Origin: an uncultured Pelagibacteraceae bacterium
GTDB lineage: Bacteria > Pseudomonadota > Alphaproteobacteria > Pelagibacterales > Pelagibacteraceae
Length of the DNA stretch: 64,000 nt
NCBI GenBank assembly: GCA_902555275.1
Contig: CACDRY010000006.1
Span: forward strand, 1-64,000
Direction: 5' to 3'
Both the position numbers and the translations under genes were made by a program. Positions 51,024 to 60,052 of this stretch are shown here, one piece after another (positions within the stretch are counted from its first letter, which is position 1; every line of letters starts with the position of its first letter). The notes under the pieces were generated by a model that searched no databases, was not told the DNA's origin, and worked only from the letters and a program-made list of their open reading frames with translations.

Positions 51024-51206
51024 ATGCAATTTACAAGAAATACAAGTAAAGACAAAATTTTTAGCTTAGGGACAATTTTAAAAATTATAACAGCTATTTT
51101 AATAATTTTATTTGGTATTATTGTGATTAACCAGATTAATTTGCCCGCTCCAGATAAACAAATTAAAAAAATTTTACCAAATGAAAATTTTAAAACAATT
51201 AAGTAA
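51024..51206 (+). CDS. Unrecognised single-pass membrane protein, 60 residues
   Basis: I do not recognise this family. The ATG at 51024 gives a basic N-terminus, one hydrophobic helix (about residues 15-36, GTILKIITAILIILFGIIVI), and a short lysine-rich tail. In-frame ATGs upstream, at 50904 and 50967, would run into aroK antisense and are unlikely. It overlaps the start of the next gene by 26 bases, which suggests translational coupling with that exported protein. Confidence 0.6.
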   Translation: MQFTRNTSKDKIFSLGTILKIITAILIILFGIIVINQINLPAPDKQIKKILPNENFKTIK

Positions 51207-52917
51207 GTTTTTAATTTCTGCTTCTTTTTTTTTATTTGTTCTATCTGCTCAGGCTCAGGAAGTTAAAGAGATTTGGTCTGAAATAGAAAAAAAAGAGATT
51301 AACAATACTCAATCAATAAATAATGTAGGCACATCTAGCAATTCAGACCAGCTTGAAAGTGTTAAAGTAAAACTCTCTGACGAGAATATTGTAGTAGATC
51401 AAAATTTAGACAATTCTAATATTTTGTTGGCTGGATTATTTGACCCTGATGACAACGACCTAAACCTTGATATGTGGTCAAAAACAGATGGAAAAAAAAT
51501 TAAAAAGTTACTGGAACAAATACAATCTAAAAATTTATCAAGTTTCTCTGAAAGGTTAATGGACGTAGCATTATTAACAAACTCTTATATTCCAAATCAA
51601 AACTTTTCATTACATGAATTTGAAAATTTCACACTTGATCATCTAATTAAAAAAAAAGATTTCGATTTAGTTGAGGAATTTATTCAAAAAAATTCATCAC
51701 TTCAAAATAAAGAAAGACTAATAAAACATGTAGCTGATTATTACTTGTCATTAAACAAAATAGAAAATTCATGTTCTACTATTGATAGTTTAAGTTTAAT
51801 AACAGATGAATACCTAACATATTTCAAAATTTATTGCTTAATAACTCAGAATAAAAAGGATGAGGCTCAGTTGTTGTTTGATCTTAAATCTGAGCTTGAT
51901 CCTATGAATGATTTTTTTGTTAAAAAGTATGAAGTATTAATGGGATACGAAGACAATAATTTTGTATTGTCTGATGAAAATATTCTTTATTTTCATCTAT
52001 CTCACAAAACTGACAAGAAATTTTTATACTATCCATCCGTAGACTCTGAAGAATTTATTTGGAAATATTTATCTAACTCTAACTTGCTTAAAAATCTAAA
52101 TGATTTTGATCTTAGTGATATTGATCAAGTAAAGTTTTTAGAGAAAGCAACCAGCGAGGGTATTTTTGATGAAAAAGATCTATTAAATTTGTATAAAAAA
52201 TTCCAATTTCAGTTTGATGACCTTATTAATTATAAAGTTTCATTAAAAAGCTTACCAGATTATGAAGGAAGAGCTTTGATGTATCAGAGGTTTTTACTAA
52301 CAGATAATATTGAAAATAAACTTTCATTATTAGTTCAATTAAATAATTCCTTTGAAAACTCAAATTTTAAAAAATCATTTGACGATGAACTATCTAAGTT
52401 GTTAAAAAAAATGGATAAAAAAGAAATTCCTTTAAAGTTCTCTAGCTTCTACCAAAATAATTTAATTACCGAAGAAAAGAGAAAAAATAAAATTAAGTTT
52501 AATAATGAAGTTTTTCATCAATCAAAAGTATTAAATTATTTTTTAAATAAGCACAGTTTATCCAAAACTCAAAAATTAACTGATGATTTATTGTCAAAAA
52601 TGAGAAAAGACAAGAATTACTCTTTTAACTTTAAAGATGTTGTATTACTTCAATCATTGAGATCAGATGGAATTCAAATAGATAAAATTGATGAACTTTC
52701 TCAATATAAATCTGAATTAAATTCTGAATTTGACAAAATGATAGAAAACAATGAGTCGGGTATGATACTGTTAAAATTAGTTGAGATTATTGGTGAAAAG
52801 GAATTGAATGAATTAAATAGTGAGTCACTAAATTTTGTAATTGAAATTATGAATAGAACAAAATTAATTAGTTTGAGAAACGAACTATTATTGGAAATTC
52901 TTCCATTAAAAGTTTAA
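51181..52917 (+). CDS. Exported protein of unknown function, 578 residues
   Basis: I do not recognise a domain. A clear Sec signal peptide covers residues 1-26, with a likely cut after AQA. The mature part is almost entirely Lys/Glu/Leu/Asn-rich predicted helix with short repeats suggestive of a helical solenoid, e.g. regions 105-215 and 330-430. It contains few cysteines. It lies between a 60-residue membrane protein (26-base overlap) and def, and is probably periplasmic. Could be a diverged tetratricopeptide-type scaffold; this is a guess. Confidence 0.72.
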   Translation: MKILKQLSKFLISASFFLFVLSAQAQEVKEIWSEIEKKEINNTQSINNVGTSSNSDQLESVKVKLSDENIVVDQNLDNSNILLAGLFDPDDNDLNLDMWSKTDGKKIKKLLEQIQSKNLSSFSERLMDVALLTNSYIPNQNFSLHEFENFTLDHLIKKKDFDLVEEFIQKNSSLQNKERLIKHVADYYLSLNKIENSCSTIDSLSLITDEYLTYFKIYCLITQNKKDEAQLLFDLKSELDPMNDFFVKKYEVLMGYEDNNFVLSDENILYFHLSHKTDKKFLYYPSVDSEEFIWKYLSNSNLLKNLNDFDLSDIDQVKFLEKATSEGIFDEKDLLNLYKKFQFQFDDLINYKVSLKSLPDYEGRALMYQRFLLTDNIENKLSLLVQLNNSFENSNFKKSFDDELSKLLKKMDKKEIPLKFSSFYQNNLITEEKRKNKIKFNNEVFHQSKVLNYFLNKHSLSKTQKLTDDLLSKMRKDKNYSFNFKDVVLLQSLRSDGIQIDKIDELSQYKSELNSEFDKMIENNESGMILLKLVEIIGEKELNELNSESLNFVIEIMNRTKLISLRNELLLEILPLKV

Positions 52918-52933
52918 AATACTTCAATTAAGC

Positions 52934-53455
52934 ATGACAATAAAAAAAATTATTACTGAACCTAACGAGATTTTAAGACAAGTCTCAAAACCAGTAACAA
53001 TAGTGGGTAATGGAGAAAGAAAGTTAATGGATGATATGTTGGAAACAATGTATGCAGCTAGTGGTATTGGATTAGCAGCAATTCAAATTGGTGTTCCTAA
53101 AAGGATTATTGTGATGGATATTTCAAAAGATGGAAAGAAAAATCCAATGTATTTTGTTAATCCTACAATTAAAAATAAAGATAAAGAAAAAACAACATAT
53201 GAAGAGGGATGTTTATCTGTCCCTGATTATTTCGCGGAAGTTGACAGACCTAAATATTGTGAGGTTGAATATTTAGATTATAATGGGGAAAATAAAACTT
53301 TAAAAGCTGATGGGCTCCTTGCAACTTGTATACAACATGAAATGGATCATCTTGAAGGAATTCTATTCATAGATTATTTATCAAAATTAAAAAAAACAAT
53401 GATTGTAAAAAAATTATCAAAAAGAAAAAATCCTCCTGATAGAATTATTGTTTAA
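52934..53455 (+). CDS. def: Peptide deformylase
   Basis: Fe/Zn hydrolase removing the formyl group from nascent proteins. All three motifs are intact: GIGLAAIQIG (44-53), EGCLSVP with metal ligand C93, and QHEMDHLEG with H135, catalytic E136, and H139. 173 residues. Its stop shares a base with the fmt ATG, giving the classic def-fmt pair. Confidence 0.98.
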   Translation: MTIKKIITEPNEILRQVSKPVTIVGNGERKLMDDMLETMYAASGIGLAAIQIGVPKRIIVMDISKDGKKNPMYFVNPTIKNKDKEKTTYEEGCLSVPDYFAEVDRPKYCEVEYLDYNGENKTLKADGLLATCIQHEMDHLEGILFIDYLSKLKKTMIVKKLSKRKNPPDRIIV

Positions 53456-54375
53456 TGAGCAAAAAAATTGCTTTCATGGGTACTCCCACTATTTCTGGGC
53501 AAATACTCAAATCATTGTATCAAAATGGCTTTGATATTGAGGTTGTTTATACTCAACCACCCGTAGTATCAAATAGAGGACACAGATTAAATAAGTCACC
53601 AGTTCATATAATGGCTGAAATATTAAACATTCCTGTTAGAACTCCAATTGTATTAGATAATACTGAAGAAAAAAATTTTCTTAAAAAACAAAATATAAGT
53701 TTGGGTATTGTTGTTGCTTATGGGCAGATACTTAAAAAAGATATTTTAGAAATTCCAAAAAAAGGATGGATAAATATCCATTATTCACTTTTACCAAAAT
53801 TTCGAGGTGCTGCTCCCATCCAAAGAGCAATTATGAATAATGAAAAAACAACAGGTATTTCTATAATGAAAATTGATGAAGGTTTAGACACCGGTCCCGT
53901 CTGTAATCAATATTCTATAAATATTTTAGAAAATGAAAATAGTGAAGATTTGTCTCAGAGATTAAGCAATTTAGCATCTGAAAAAATTCTACAAAATATT
54001 GATGATATATTCGATAACAAATCATCTTTTAAAGAGCAAGACCACAGTAAATCTACATATGCAAAAAAAATTAAAAAAGAAGAAGGAAAAATAAATTGGA
54101 AGGACAGTAATTTAAAGATCATAGGAAAAATTAATGGTTTATATCCTAACCCAGGAGGTTGGTTTGAATTTAAAGGAGAAAGATATAAGATTCTAAAAGC
54201 AGAAAAATCAATTTTAAGTGGAAAATCAGGATATGTCTTATCAGATAATTTTGAAATTGGTTGTGGTGAAAATTCAATAAAGATCATTGAGATCCAAAGG
54301 CAAGGTAAAACAGTTCAAAAAACTAAGGAATTTCTGCGTGGTAGCCAAATTACTAAAGGCACTGATTTGAATTAA
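53455..54375 (+). CDS. fmt: Methionyl-tRNA formyltransferase
   Basis: Formylates initiator Met-tRNA using 10-formyltetrahydrofolate. Motifs: GTPTISGQILKSL, VVAYGQILKKDIL, INIHYSLLPKFRGAAPIQRAI (with the catalytic Asn/His/Asp region) and DEGLDTGP. A C-terminal tRNA-binding domain is present. 306 residues. Coupled to def; truA follows after two bases. Confidence 0.97.
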   Translation: MSKKIAFMGTPTISGQILKSLYQNGFDIEVVYTQPPVVSNRGHRLNKSPVHIMAEILNIPVRTPIVLDNTEEKNFLKKQNISLGIVVAYGQILKKDILEIPKKGWINIHYSLLPKFRGAAPIQRAIMNNEKTTGISIMKIDEGLDTGPVCNQYSINILENENSEDLSQRLSNLASEKILQNIDDIFDNKSSFKEQDHSKSTYAKKIKKEEGKINWKDSNLKIIGKINGLYPNPGGWFEFKGERYKILKAEKSILSGKSGYVLSDNFEIGCGENSIKIIEIQRQGKTVQKTKEFLRGSQITKGTDLN

Positions 54376-54377
54376 GC

Positions 54378-55118
54378 ATGTTCAGATATCAAATTCTAAT
54401 AGAATATGTAGGATCTTCTTTCATAGGTTGGCAGGTACAAACAAAAGGCAAAACTATACAAGGATTAATTCAAAAAAAAATTTCATATCTTTTAAATGAA
54501 AAAATTACACTTATTGGTTCGGGAAGAACAGATACCGGTGTTCATGCAATTGAGCAATCTGCACATTTTGATGTCACTGAAAAAATCCAAAATTTCAATA
54601 AATTTTTAAAATCAATTAATTATTTTTTAAATAAATACGAAATAGCCATTTTAAAAATTAAAAAAAAAAATATTAAATTTCATGCACGTTTTTCTGCAAA
54701 AGAGAGAGTCTATAAATATGTTATTTTCAATCAATTAAGTAAACCGATCCTTCAAAATAAACGAGGATGGTTTGTTATTAAAAATCTTGAGTTAGAGATA
54801 ATGAAAAAAGCAGCAAAAAAGTTAATTGGAACTCACGATTTTTCAACTTTTAGAGCATCTGGATGTAATGCAAAGAGCCCAATAAGATCAATTAAATCAG
54901 TTAAAATTAAAAAGACAAAAAACAAAATTGAATTAGAGTTTAGATCTCAATCATTTTTAAAACAACAAGTTAGATCAATGGTTGGTTGTTTAAAATATAT
55001 TGGTGAAAAAAAGTGGACATTAAAAAAATTTGCAAGTGTAATTAAATCAAAAAATAGAAATTTATGCGCACCGCCAGCACCAGCGGAAGGATTATTTTTG
55101 AAAAAAGTTTTATACTAA
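54378..55118 (+). CDS. truA: tRNA pseudouridine(38-40) synthase
   Basis: Isomerises uridines 38-40 in the anticodon arm. Catalytic Asp in GSGRTDTGVHAIEQ; HARFSAKERVYKYVIFN and SFLKQQVRSMVG are also typical. 246 residues, normal length. Last gene of the def-fmt-truA run; its end overlaps the convergent SET gene by 4 bases. Confidence 0.97.
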   Translation: MFRYQILIEYVGSSFIGWQVQTKGKTIQGLIQKKISYLLNEKITLIGSGRTDTGVHAIEQSAHFDVTEKIQNFNKFLKSINYFLNKYEIAILKIKKKNIKFHARFSAKERVYKYVIFNQLSKPILQNKRGWFVIKNLELEIMKKAAKKLIGTHDFSTFRASGCNAKSPIRSIKSVKIKKTKNKIELEFRSQSFLKQQVRSMVGCLKYIGEKKWTLKKFASVIKSKNRNLCAPPAPAEGLFLKKVLY

Positions 55119-55588
55119 TTTTTCCTACTACCCATTGAGAATTTTTTATTAATTCTCCACCTTGACTCTGCTCTTACAATATAGCCACAACAATTTTTTG
55201 AATTACATTTACAAGGAAATTGTTTGTAATCTTTGTCATAACTAAATCCATAGTCACAAGTTAATTCTTCACCTTTTTTAATATCTTTTATAGCCTTAAC
55301 CCAAATTTTAAGTCCCTTACCATCATAGTCACAATTATTTTCACATGAGTGATTTATCAGACCAGCTGTATTCCATGGGAAATCCCCATCGAGATCATAT
55401 CTTTTATTTACTGTAAATAAATATATTGGCTTACTGTTATCGTATTTGTCAGAATTCTCAGTTTGTTTTTTGGTAATCAATTTACCAATGTAATCGATTA
55501 TTTTTTCACCTTCTTTTATATCTCTTGTAGCATAAAGTCCTTTACCTTTTTTATCAATATCAGACTTTTTAATCTTATATGGTTTCAT
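55115..55588 (-). CDS. SET-domain protein lysine methyltransferase
   Basis: A 157-residue stand-alone SET domain. KGKGLYATRDIKEGEKIIDYIG opens the fold. The SAM/knot motif INHSCENNC (N79-C82) and the catalytic-Tyr segment ELTCDYGF (Y113) follow, then a post-SET zinc motif CKCNSKNCCG (C126, C128, C133/C134). This is the arrangement of eukaryotic histone methyltransferases; bacterial versions exist but their targets are mostly unknown. It is 31 bases upstream-adjacent to the HDAC-family gene on the same strand. Confidence 0.88.
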   Translation of the reverse strand: MKPYKIKKSDIDKKGKGLYATRDIKEGEKIIDYIGKLITKKQTENSDKYDNSKPIYLFTVNKRYDLDGDFPWNTAGLINHSCENNCDYDGKGLKIWVKAIKDIKKGEELTCDYGFSYDKDYKQFPCKCNSKNCCGYIVRAESRWRINKKFSMGSRKN

Positions 55589-55619
55589 ATGTTTGTGTTT
55601 AGTGCTTAAAAAAATATTA

Positions 55620-56549
55620 TCAATTAAATTCTAACAACGCATCGACATGCCTTTGAGTACTATTTTGTAAGGCTATAAGATCGTAACCACCTTCAAGAAT
55701 TGAAACGACCCTTCCATTACAAAAAGATTTAGAATATTCTAAAGTCCTTTTGGTAATTTTATAAAAATCCTCAGCGCATAATCTCATTTGTGCTAACGGA
55801 TCATCAATATGTGCATCAAAACCGGCTGAAAATAACAAAAATTCAGGTTTGAACTGTTTTATTTTAGTTAAAACATTTTCATATGCATTTAAATATACTT
55901 CAGATGTTGTTCCAGCTTCTAGTGGAATATTTAATACATTATTAAATTTTCCATTTTCCTTATTTGAACCTGAGCCAGGGTAATAAGGGTATTGGTGAGT
56001 AGAAACATACAATACCTTTTCATTATCATAAAAAATATCTTGAGTTCCGTTACCATGATGAACATCAAAATCAATTATTGCAATTTTTTTGTATTTATAC
56101 CTTTCAATTAAGTAATTAGCACCAACGGCTACATTATTATAGATACAAAATCCCATAGCTCTTTCTTTTTCTGCATGATGACCTGGGGGTCTTACAGCAC
56201 AAAAAGCATTCTTAAATTCTTTGTTTTGTACTCCATCTATTGCTGTAATAATTGAACCTACTGCATCTTTAGTTGCATCTTTACTACCAGGAGAAACAAT
56301 TGTGTCACCATCTAAAAATACTAAACCTTTTTTTGGAAAAGACTTTTTAACATGATTGATATATTCTATTGAATGGGTTTTATTTAAAAAAAATTCGTCA
56401 AATTTATTTGGTTTTTTCCATATTAGATTTTTGTTATCTACTTTTTTAAAGTTATCAATTATTGCGGTAACTCTATCAATTTTTTCTGGATGGCCATTCC
56501 CAGTATTATGGTTTTTATAAGTATCTGAAGTGATTAGACCAGTCTTCAC
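55620..56549 (-). CDS. Histone deacetylase/acetylpolyamine amidohydrolase family
   Basis: Zinc deacetylase of the class II HDAC-like bacterial family, 309 residues. Catalytic His pair H124-H125 (RPPGHHAE), zinc ligands D162 and H164 (DFDVHHGNG) and D245 (AGFDAH), and the transition-state Tyr Y289 (EGGYD) are all present, so it should be active. The substrate could be acetyl-lysine, acetylpolyamines or another amide. Its start overlaps the dapE stop by 4 bases and it precedes the SET gene, so dapE-HDAC-SET may form one operon. Confidence 0.92.
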   Translation of the reverse strand: MKTGLITSDTYKNHNTGNGHPEKIDRVTAIIDNFKKVDNKNLIWKKPNKFDEFFLNKTHSIEYINHVKKSFPKKGLVFLDGDTIVSPGSKDATKDAVGSIITAIDGVQNKEFKNAFCAVRPPGHHAEKERAMGFCIYNNVAVGANYLIERYKYKKIAIIDFDVHHGNGTQDIFYDNEKVLYVSTHQYPYYPGSGSNKENGKFNNVLNIPLEAGTTSEVYLNAYENVLTKIKQFKPEFLLFSAGFDAHIDDPLAQMRLCAEDFYKITKRTLEYSKSFCNGRVVSILEGGYDLIALQNSTQRHVDALLEFN

Positions 56550-57703
56550 TTAAAATAATTTTTTAAAACTTTTGAATATATTAAACTCAATTTTTTTAAA
56601 TCAGTTAGTGAGACAGCCTCATCAACTTTATGCATAGTTTTTCCTACTAAGCCAAATTCTAAACAAGGAGCTATTTTCCTAATGAACCTTGCGTCTGATG
56701 TGCCTCCAGTAGTTGAAAGTTTAGGTTTTATTTTAGTAACTTTTTTAATAACATTTTGTATCATAAATGTTGTACTATTAGGCTTTGTAAGAAAAGCTTC
56801 ACCTGAAACACTGTAATCAATTTTATATTTAGATTTAGTTTTATTACATACTTTTCTTAAAATTCTATTAATTTTTTTTTTAATGGAATTTGAAGTATGT
56901 ATATTATTAAATCTTACATTAAATGAAGCATATGCAAGACCTGGAATTACATTGTCTGCGGTATTATTTATATTAATTTTTGTAATTTCAAGATTTGTAG
57001 GTTGAAAATCCTTCGTACCTTTGTCAAATCGTATATCTTTTAGTTCTTTAAGTATTCTAACTAGAGCAGTCGAAGGGTTATTTGCTCTATGAGGATATGC
57101 TACATGCCCTTGAACTCCTGTAATTGTTAACCGACCGTTCATACTTCCTCTTCGACCAATTTTAATCATTTCACCTAATTTATTAGGATTAGTTGGTTCT
57201 CCAACCAAACAAAAATCTATTTTCTCTCGTTTCTTTTTTAAATAGTCTACAACTTTCTTGGTTCCATTAATGGCAACACCTTCCTCATCTCCAGTGATTA
57301 AAAGACTTATCGATCCATTAAATCCTCTATTTTTTTCAACAAAAACGCTTATAGCAGACACAAATGCAGCTATTGAGCTTTTCATATCATTTGCACCCCT
57401 TCCAATTAAATGTCCATTTTTAATTGATGGTTTAAATGGATTTATTGTCCAATCTCTCAAATTTCCAGCAGGAACAACATCAAGATGTCCAGCATAACAA
57501 AAATTAGGACTTTTGTTCCCTAATCTTGCATATAGATTTTTAACCGGAGCATTTCCTTTTTCTTTGAACTCTAGAATTTTAGTTTTAAAGCCAAGTTTTT
57601 TCAATTTTTTTTCCAAAAATTTCATTATTCCAGCATCTATAGGAGTTACAGTTGGAAATCTAATTAGCTCTTTAGCTAATTGAAGTTCATTTATAATTTT
57701 CAT
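56546..57703 (-). CDS. dapE: Succinyl-diaminopimelate desuccinylase
   Basis: Di-zinc M20 peptidase-family enzyme releasing LL-diaminopimelate for lysine and peptidoglycan. Metal-site motifs: CYAGHLDVVPAG, GRGANDMKSSIAA, TGDEEG and LVGEPT; the dimerisation domain follows. I chose ATG 57703 (385 residues) over an in-frame TTG three bases upstream. Follows dapD by five bases, forming a dapD-dapE unit. Confidence 0.95.
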   Translation of the reverse strand: MKIINELQLAKELIRFPTVTPIDAGIMKFLEKKLKKLGFKTKILEFKEKGNAPVKNLYARLGNKSPNFCYAGHLDVVPAGNLRDWTINPFKPSIKNGHLIGRGANDMKSSIAAFVSAISVFVEKNRGFNGSISLLITGDEEGVAINGTKKVVDYLKKKREKIDFCLVGEPTNPNKLGEMIKIGRRGSMNGRLTITGVQGHVAYPHRANNPSTALVRILKELKDIRFDKGTKDFQPTNLEITKININNTADNVIPGLAYASFNVRFNNIHTSNSIKKKINRILRKVCNKTKSKYKIDYSVSGEAFLTKPNSTTFMIQNVIKKVTKIKPKLSTTGGTSDARFIRKIAPCLEFGLVGKTMHKVDEAVSLTDLKKLSLIYSKVLKNYFK

Positions 57704-57708
57704 CAAAA

Positions 57709-58536
57709 CTATTCTCTCAAGAGATCGTTAATAGAAGTTTTAGATCTTGTTTTCTCATCTACTTGTTTAATTATTACAGCACAATATAGTGAGGGTGCAG
57801 TTGAGCTATTTTTGTCAGGAAGTGAACCTGGAACTACAACTGAATAAGGAGGAATTTTTCCATAAGTAATTTCTCCAGTGTTTCTATTAACAATTTTTGT
57901 AGATTGTCCTATATACATTCCCATACTCAGCACAGATCCTTCACCTACAATTACACCTTCTACAACTTCAGACATTGCACCTAAAAAAACATTATCCTCA
58001 ATAATAGTTGGTAAAGCTTGTGCAGGTTCTAAAACTCCACCTACGCCTGAGCCTGCGGATATATGACAATTTTTTCCAATTTGGCTACAGCTTCCTGCTC
58101 TTGCAAATGTATCAATCATTGTTCCTTCATCTATGTATGCTCCAATATTTACGTAGCATGGCATTAAAACTGCATTCTTTCCAACAAAACTTCCTTTTCT
58201 CACTGGAGAGTTAGGCACCATTCTAAAGCCCGCTTTCTCATGGTCTTCTTTTGTCCATCCTGCCGTCTTACCTTTTAGTAAATGAGCTTTATCATACCAA
58301 CTGCTATATGGACCATTTAAATTCTCCATTGGATGTAATCTAAAACTTAACATGATCGCTTTTTTCAAATGTTGATGTGTTATCCATTCACCATTTATTT
58401 TTTCAGCAACTCGTGACTTTCCACTATCTAAATCATCAATAACTTGATTTATAGTATCTTTTAAAGACTGATCTGAAGCAGGGTTTATTTGATCCCTTTT
58501 TTCCCAAGCTTCATTTATTACATTTTCTATACTCAT
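57709..58536 (-). CDS. dapD: Tetrahydrodipicolinate N-succinyltransferase
   Basis: Left-handed beta-helix acyltransferase committing tetrahydrodipicolinate to the succinylase branch of lysine synthesis. Hexapeptide repeats: [36 protein letters not shown] and [27 protein letters not shown]. The N-terminal part starts [15 protein letters not shown]. 275 residues, family length. Downstream of the HAD gene by three bases. Confidence 0.97.
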   Translation of the reverse strand: MSIENVINEAWEKRDQINPASDQSLKDTINQVIDDLDSGKSRVAEKINGEWITHQHLKKAIMLSFRLHPMENLNGPYSSWYDKAHLLKGKTAGWTKEDHEKAGFRMVPNSPVRKGSFVGKNAVLMPCYVNIGAYIDEGTMIDTFARAGSCSQIGKNCHISAGSGVGGVLEPAQALPTIIEDNVFLGAMSEVVEGVIVGEGSVLSMGMYIGQSTKIVNRNTGEITYGKIPPYSVVVPGSLPDKNSSTAPSLYCAVIIKQVDEKTRSKTSINDLLRE

Positions 58537-58539
58537 AAT

Positions 58540-59202
58540 TTAAGAGTTTTTTAATAACCTTATTTCTTTTAAAAATAAAGAGAGATTTTCTATTTTATAG
58601 TCAATATAGTCTTTATCGGATTCTTTTTTACCCCAATATTCATTATTGATTAGCCAAACAGTCGTAGCTCCTCTTTCTTTTCCAATTGATAAGTTTTTTG
58701 CAATATCTTCAATATAAATTGTTTCTGTTGGGTCAATATCAAATTTTTTTACCATCAGATCGAATGCTTTTGCTGCAGGTTTTGGGCTGTATTCCGCATC
58801 TACTATATCAAAAACATCTTCAAATAGATCATCAATACCCAAATGTGTCGTTATATTACTAACATGCTCACTGGAGCCATTGGTAAAAACGAACTTTCTT
58901 AAATCCAACTTTTCTATTTCACCTCTTAAAACAACATCCTTTTTCATAAAAGAAAGATCAATGTCATGAACGAAATTTAAAAATTCTTTTGGGGGAATAT
59001 CATGATGTATCATTAGTCCGTTTAGACTCGTATTATATTTATAAAAGTAGTCGGTTTGTAATTTTTTTGCTTCGACTAAGTTAATTTTTAATTTTTCAGA
59101 AATATACTGCGTCATTCTTTTACTTACTTGACCAAACACAGACTCTAAATCCTTATAGAGAACACCATCACAATCGAATAAAATATTTTTTATATTTTTC
59201 AT
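58540..59202 (-). CDS. HAD-superfamily pyrimidine 5'-nucleotidase-like phosphatase
   Basis: HAD subfamily IA phosphatase, 220 residues. Nucleophile motif FDCDGVLY (D10, D12), motif II VFTNGSS, and motif IV YIEDIAKN. It resembles the SDT1/pyrimidine 5'-nucleotidase group, which in alphaproteobacteria lies between argB and dapD, as here. The natural substrate is not certain. It overlaps argB by four bases. Confidence 0.85.
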   Translation of the reverse strand: MKNIKNILFDCDGVLYKDLESVFGQVSKRMTQYISEKLKINLVEAKKLQTDYFYKYNTSLNGLMIHHDIPPKEFLNFVHDIDLSFMKKDVVLRGEIEKLDLRKFVFTNGSSEHVSNITTHLGIDDLFEDVFDIVDAEYSPKPAAKAFDLMVKKFDIDPTETIYIEDIAKNLSIGKERGATTVWLINNEYWGKKESDKDYIDYKIENLSLFLKEIRLLKNS

Positions 59203-60047
59203 TTTCTTATTAATGTACCGGCACCTTTATCTGAGAATAATTCAAAAAGAATTGAATGTTTTTTTCTTCCATCAATAATACCAACGCCGGTAACCCCATT
59301 CATTACTGCATCTAAGCAAGTGTTAATTTTAGGAATCATGCCTTCTGTTATAATTTGATTCTTTATCATTTCTAAAATTTCAGATGATGAAATTTCCTCG
59401 ATTAGGTTCTTTTCTTTATCTAGTACACCTTCAACATTGGTCATTAATAATAATCTTCTACATTTCAAAGATTTAGCTACGGCACCAGCAGCTGTGTCAC
59501 CATTAATATTATATGTTTGATTATTTTTACCTAACCCTAAAGGTGATATAATCGGAACTGAATTTACCTTAATTATATCTTTAATAATATTTGTATTAAT
59601 TTTATTTGGTTTTCCAACAAACCCAAGTTCCTCTGCTTCTGGAATAACTTCAATAACATTATTTTTTTTTGTGTTTATTGAGACTGCGTTTGATTCTTTT
59701 TCAATTAAAGAATTAACAATATCCTCGTTAAAATCAATAAGGACATCTTCAACTATATTTATAATTTTTTTATCCGTAACCCTTAAACCTCTAATAAATT
59801 TTGATTGAATATTTGATTTTTCTAACTCTCTTTTAATTCTAGGACCACCTCCGTGAACTATTATTATTGATAATCCTAACTTATTTAGAATACTTATATC
59901 TGAAATAAAATTATTAAAAATATTTCTATCAATAAAAACGTTTCCTCCATATTTAATAACTATTAATTCATTTTTATATTTATCTATATATTTTTTAACC
60001 TCCTCGATGGAAGGACCATCTTTTGGTACTATTTTTTCTATTTCCAT
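59199..60047 (-). CDS. argB: Acetylglutamate kinase
   Basis: Phosphorylates N-acetylglutamate, the usually controlled step of arginine synthesis. Motifs: IVIKYGGNVF, IVHGGGPRIKRELEK, the substrate loop FIRGLRVTD, and NINGDTAAGAVAKSL. 282 residues. Follows yidC by five bases; engB, which often lies between them in other alphaproteobacteria, is absent. Confidence 0.96.
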   Translation of the reverse strand: MEIEKIVPKDGPSIEEVKKYIDKYKNELIVIKYGGNVFIDRNIFNNFISDISILNKLGLSIIIVHGGGPRIKRELEKSNIQSKFIRGLRVTDKKIINIVEDVLIDFNEDIVNSLIEKESNAVSINTKKNNVIEVIPEAEELGFVGKPNKINTNIIKDIIKVNSVPIISPLGLGKNNQTYNINGDTAAGAVAKSLKCRRLLLMTNVEGVLDKEKNLIEEISSSEILEMIKNQIITEGMIPKINTCLDAVMNGVTGVGIIDGRKKHSILFELFSDKGAGTLIRK

Positions 60048-60052
60048 TTATA

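Noticed and set aside
60048..60052. Missing engB between yidC and argB as a gene loss
   Set aside because: The gene may lie elsewhere in the genome; absence from this window alone does not show loss.
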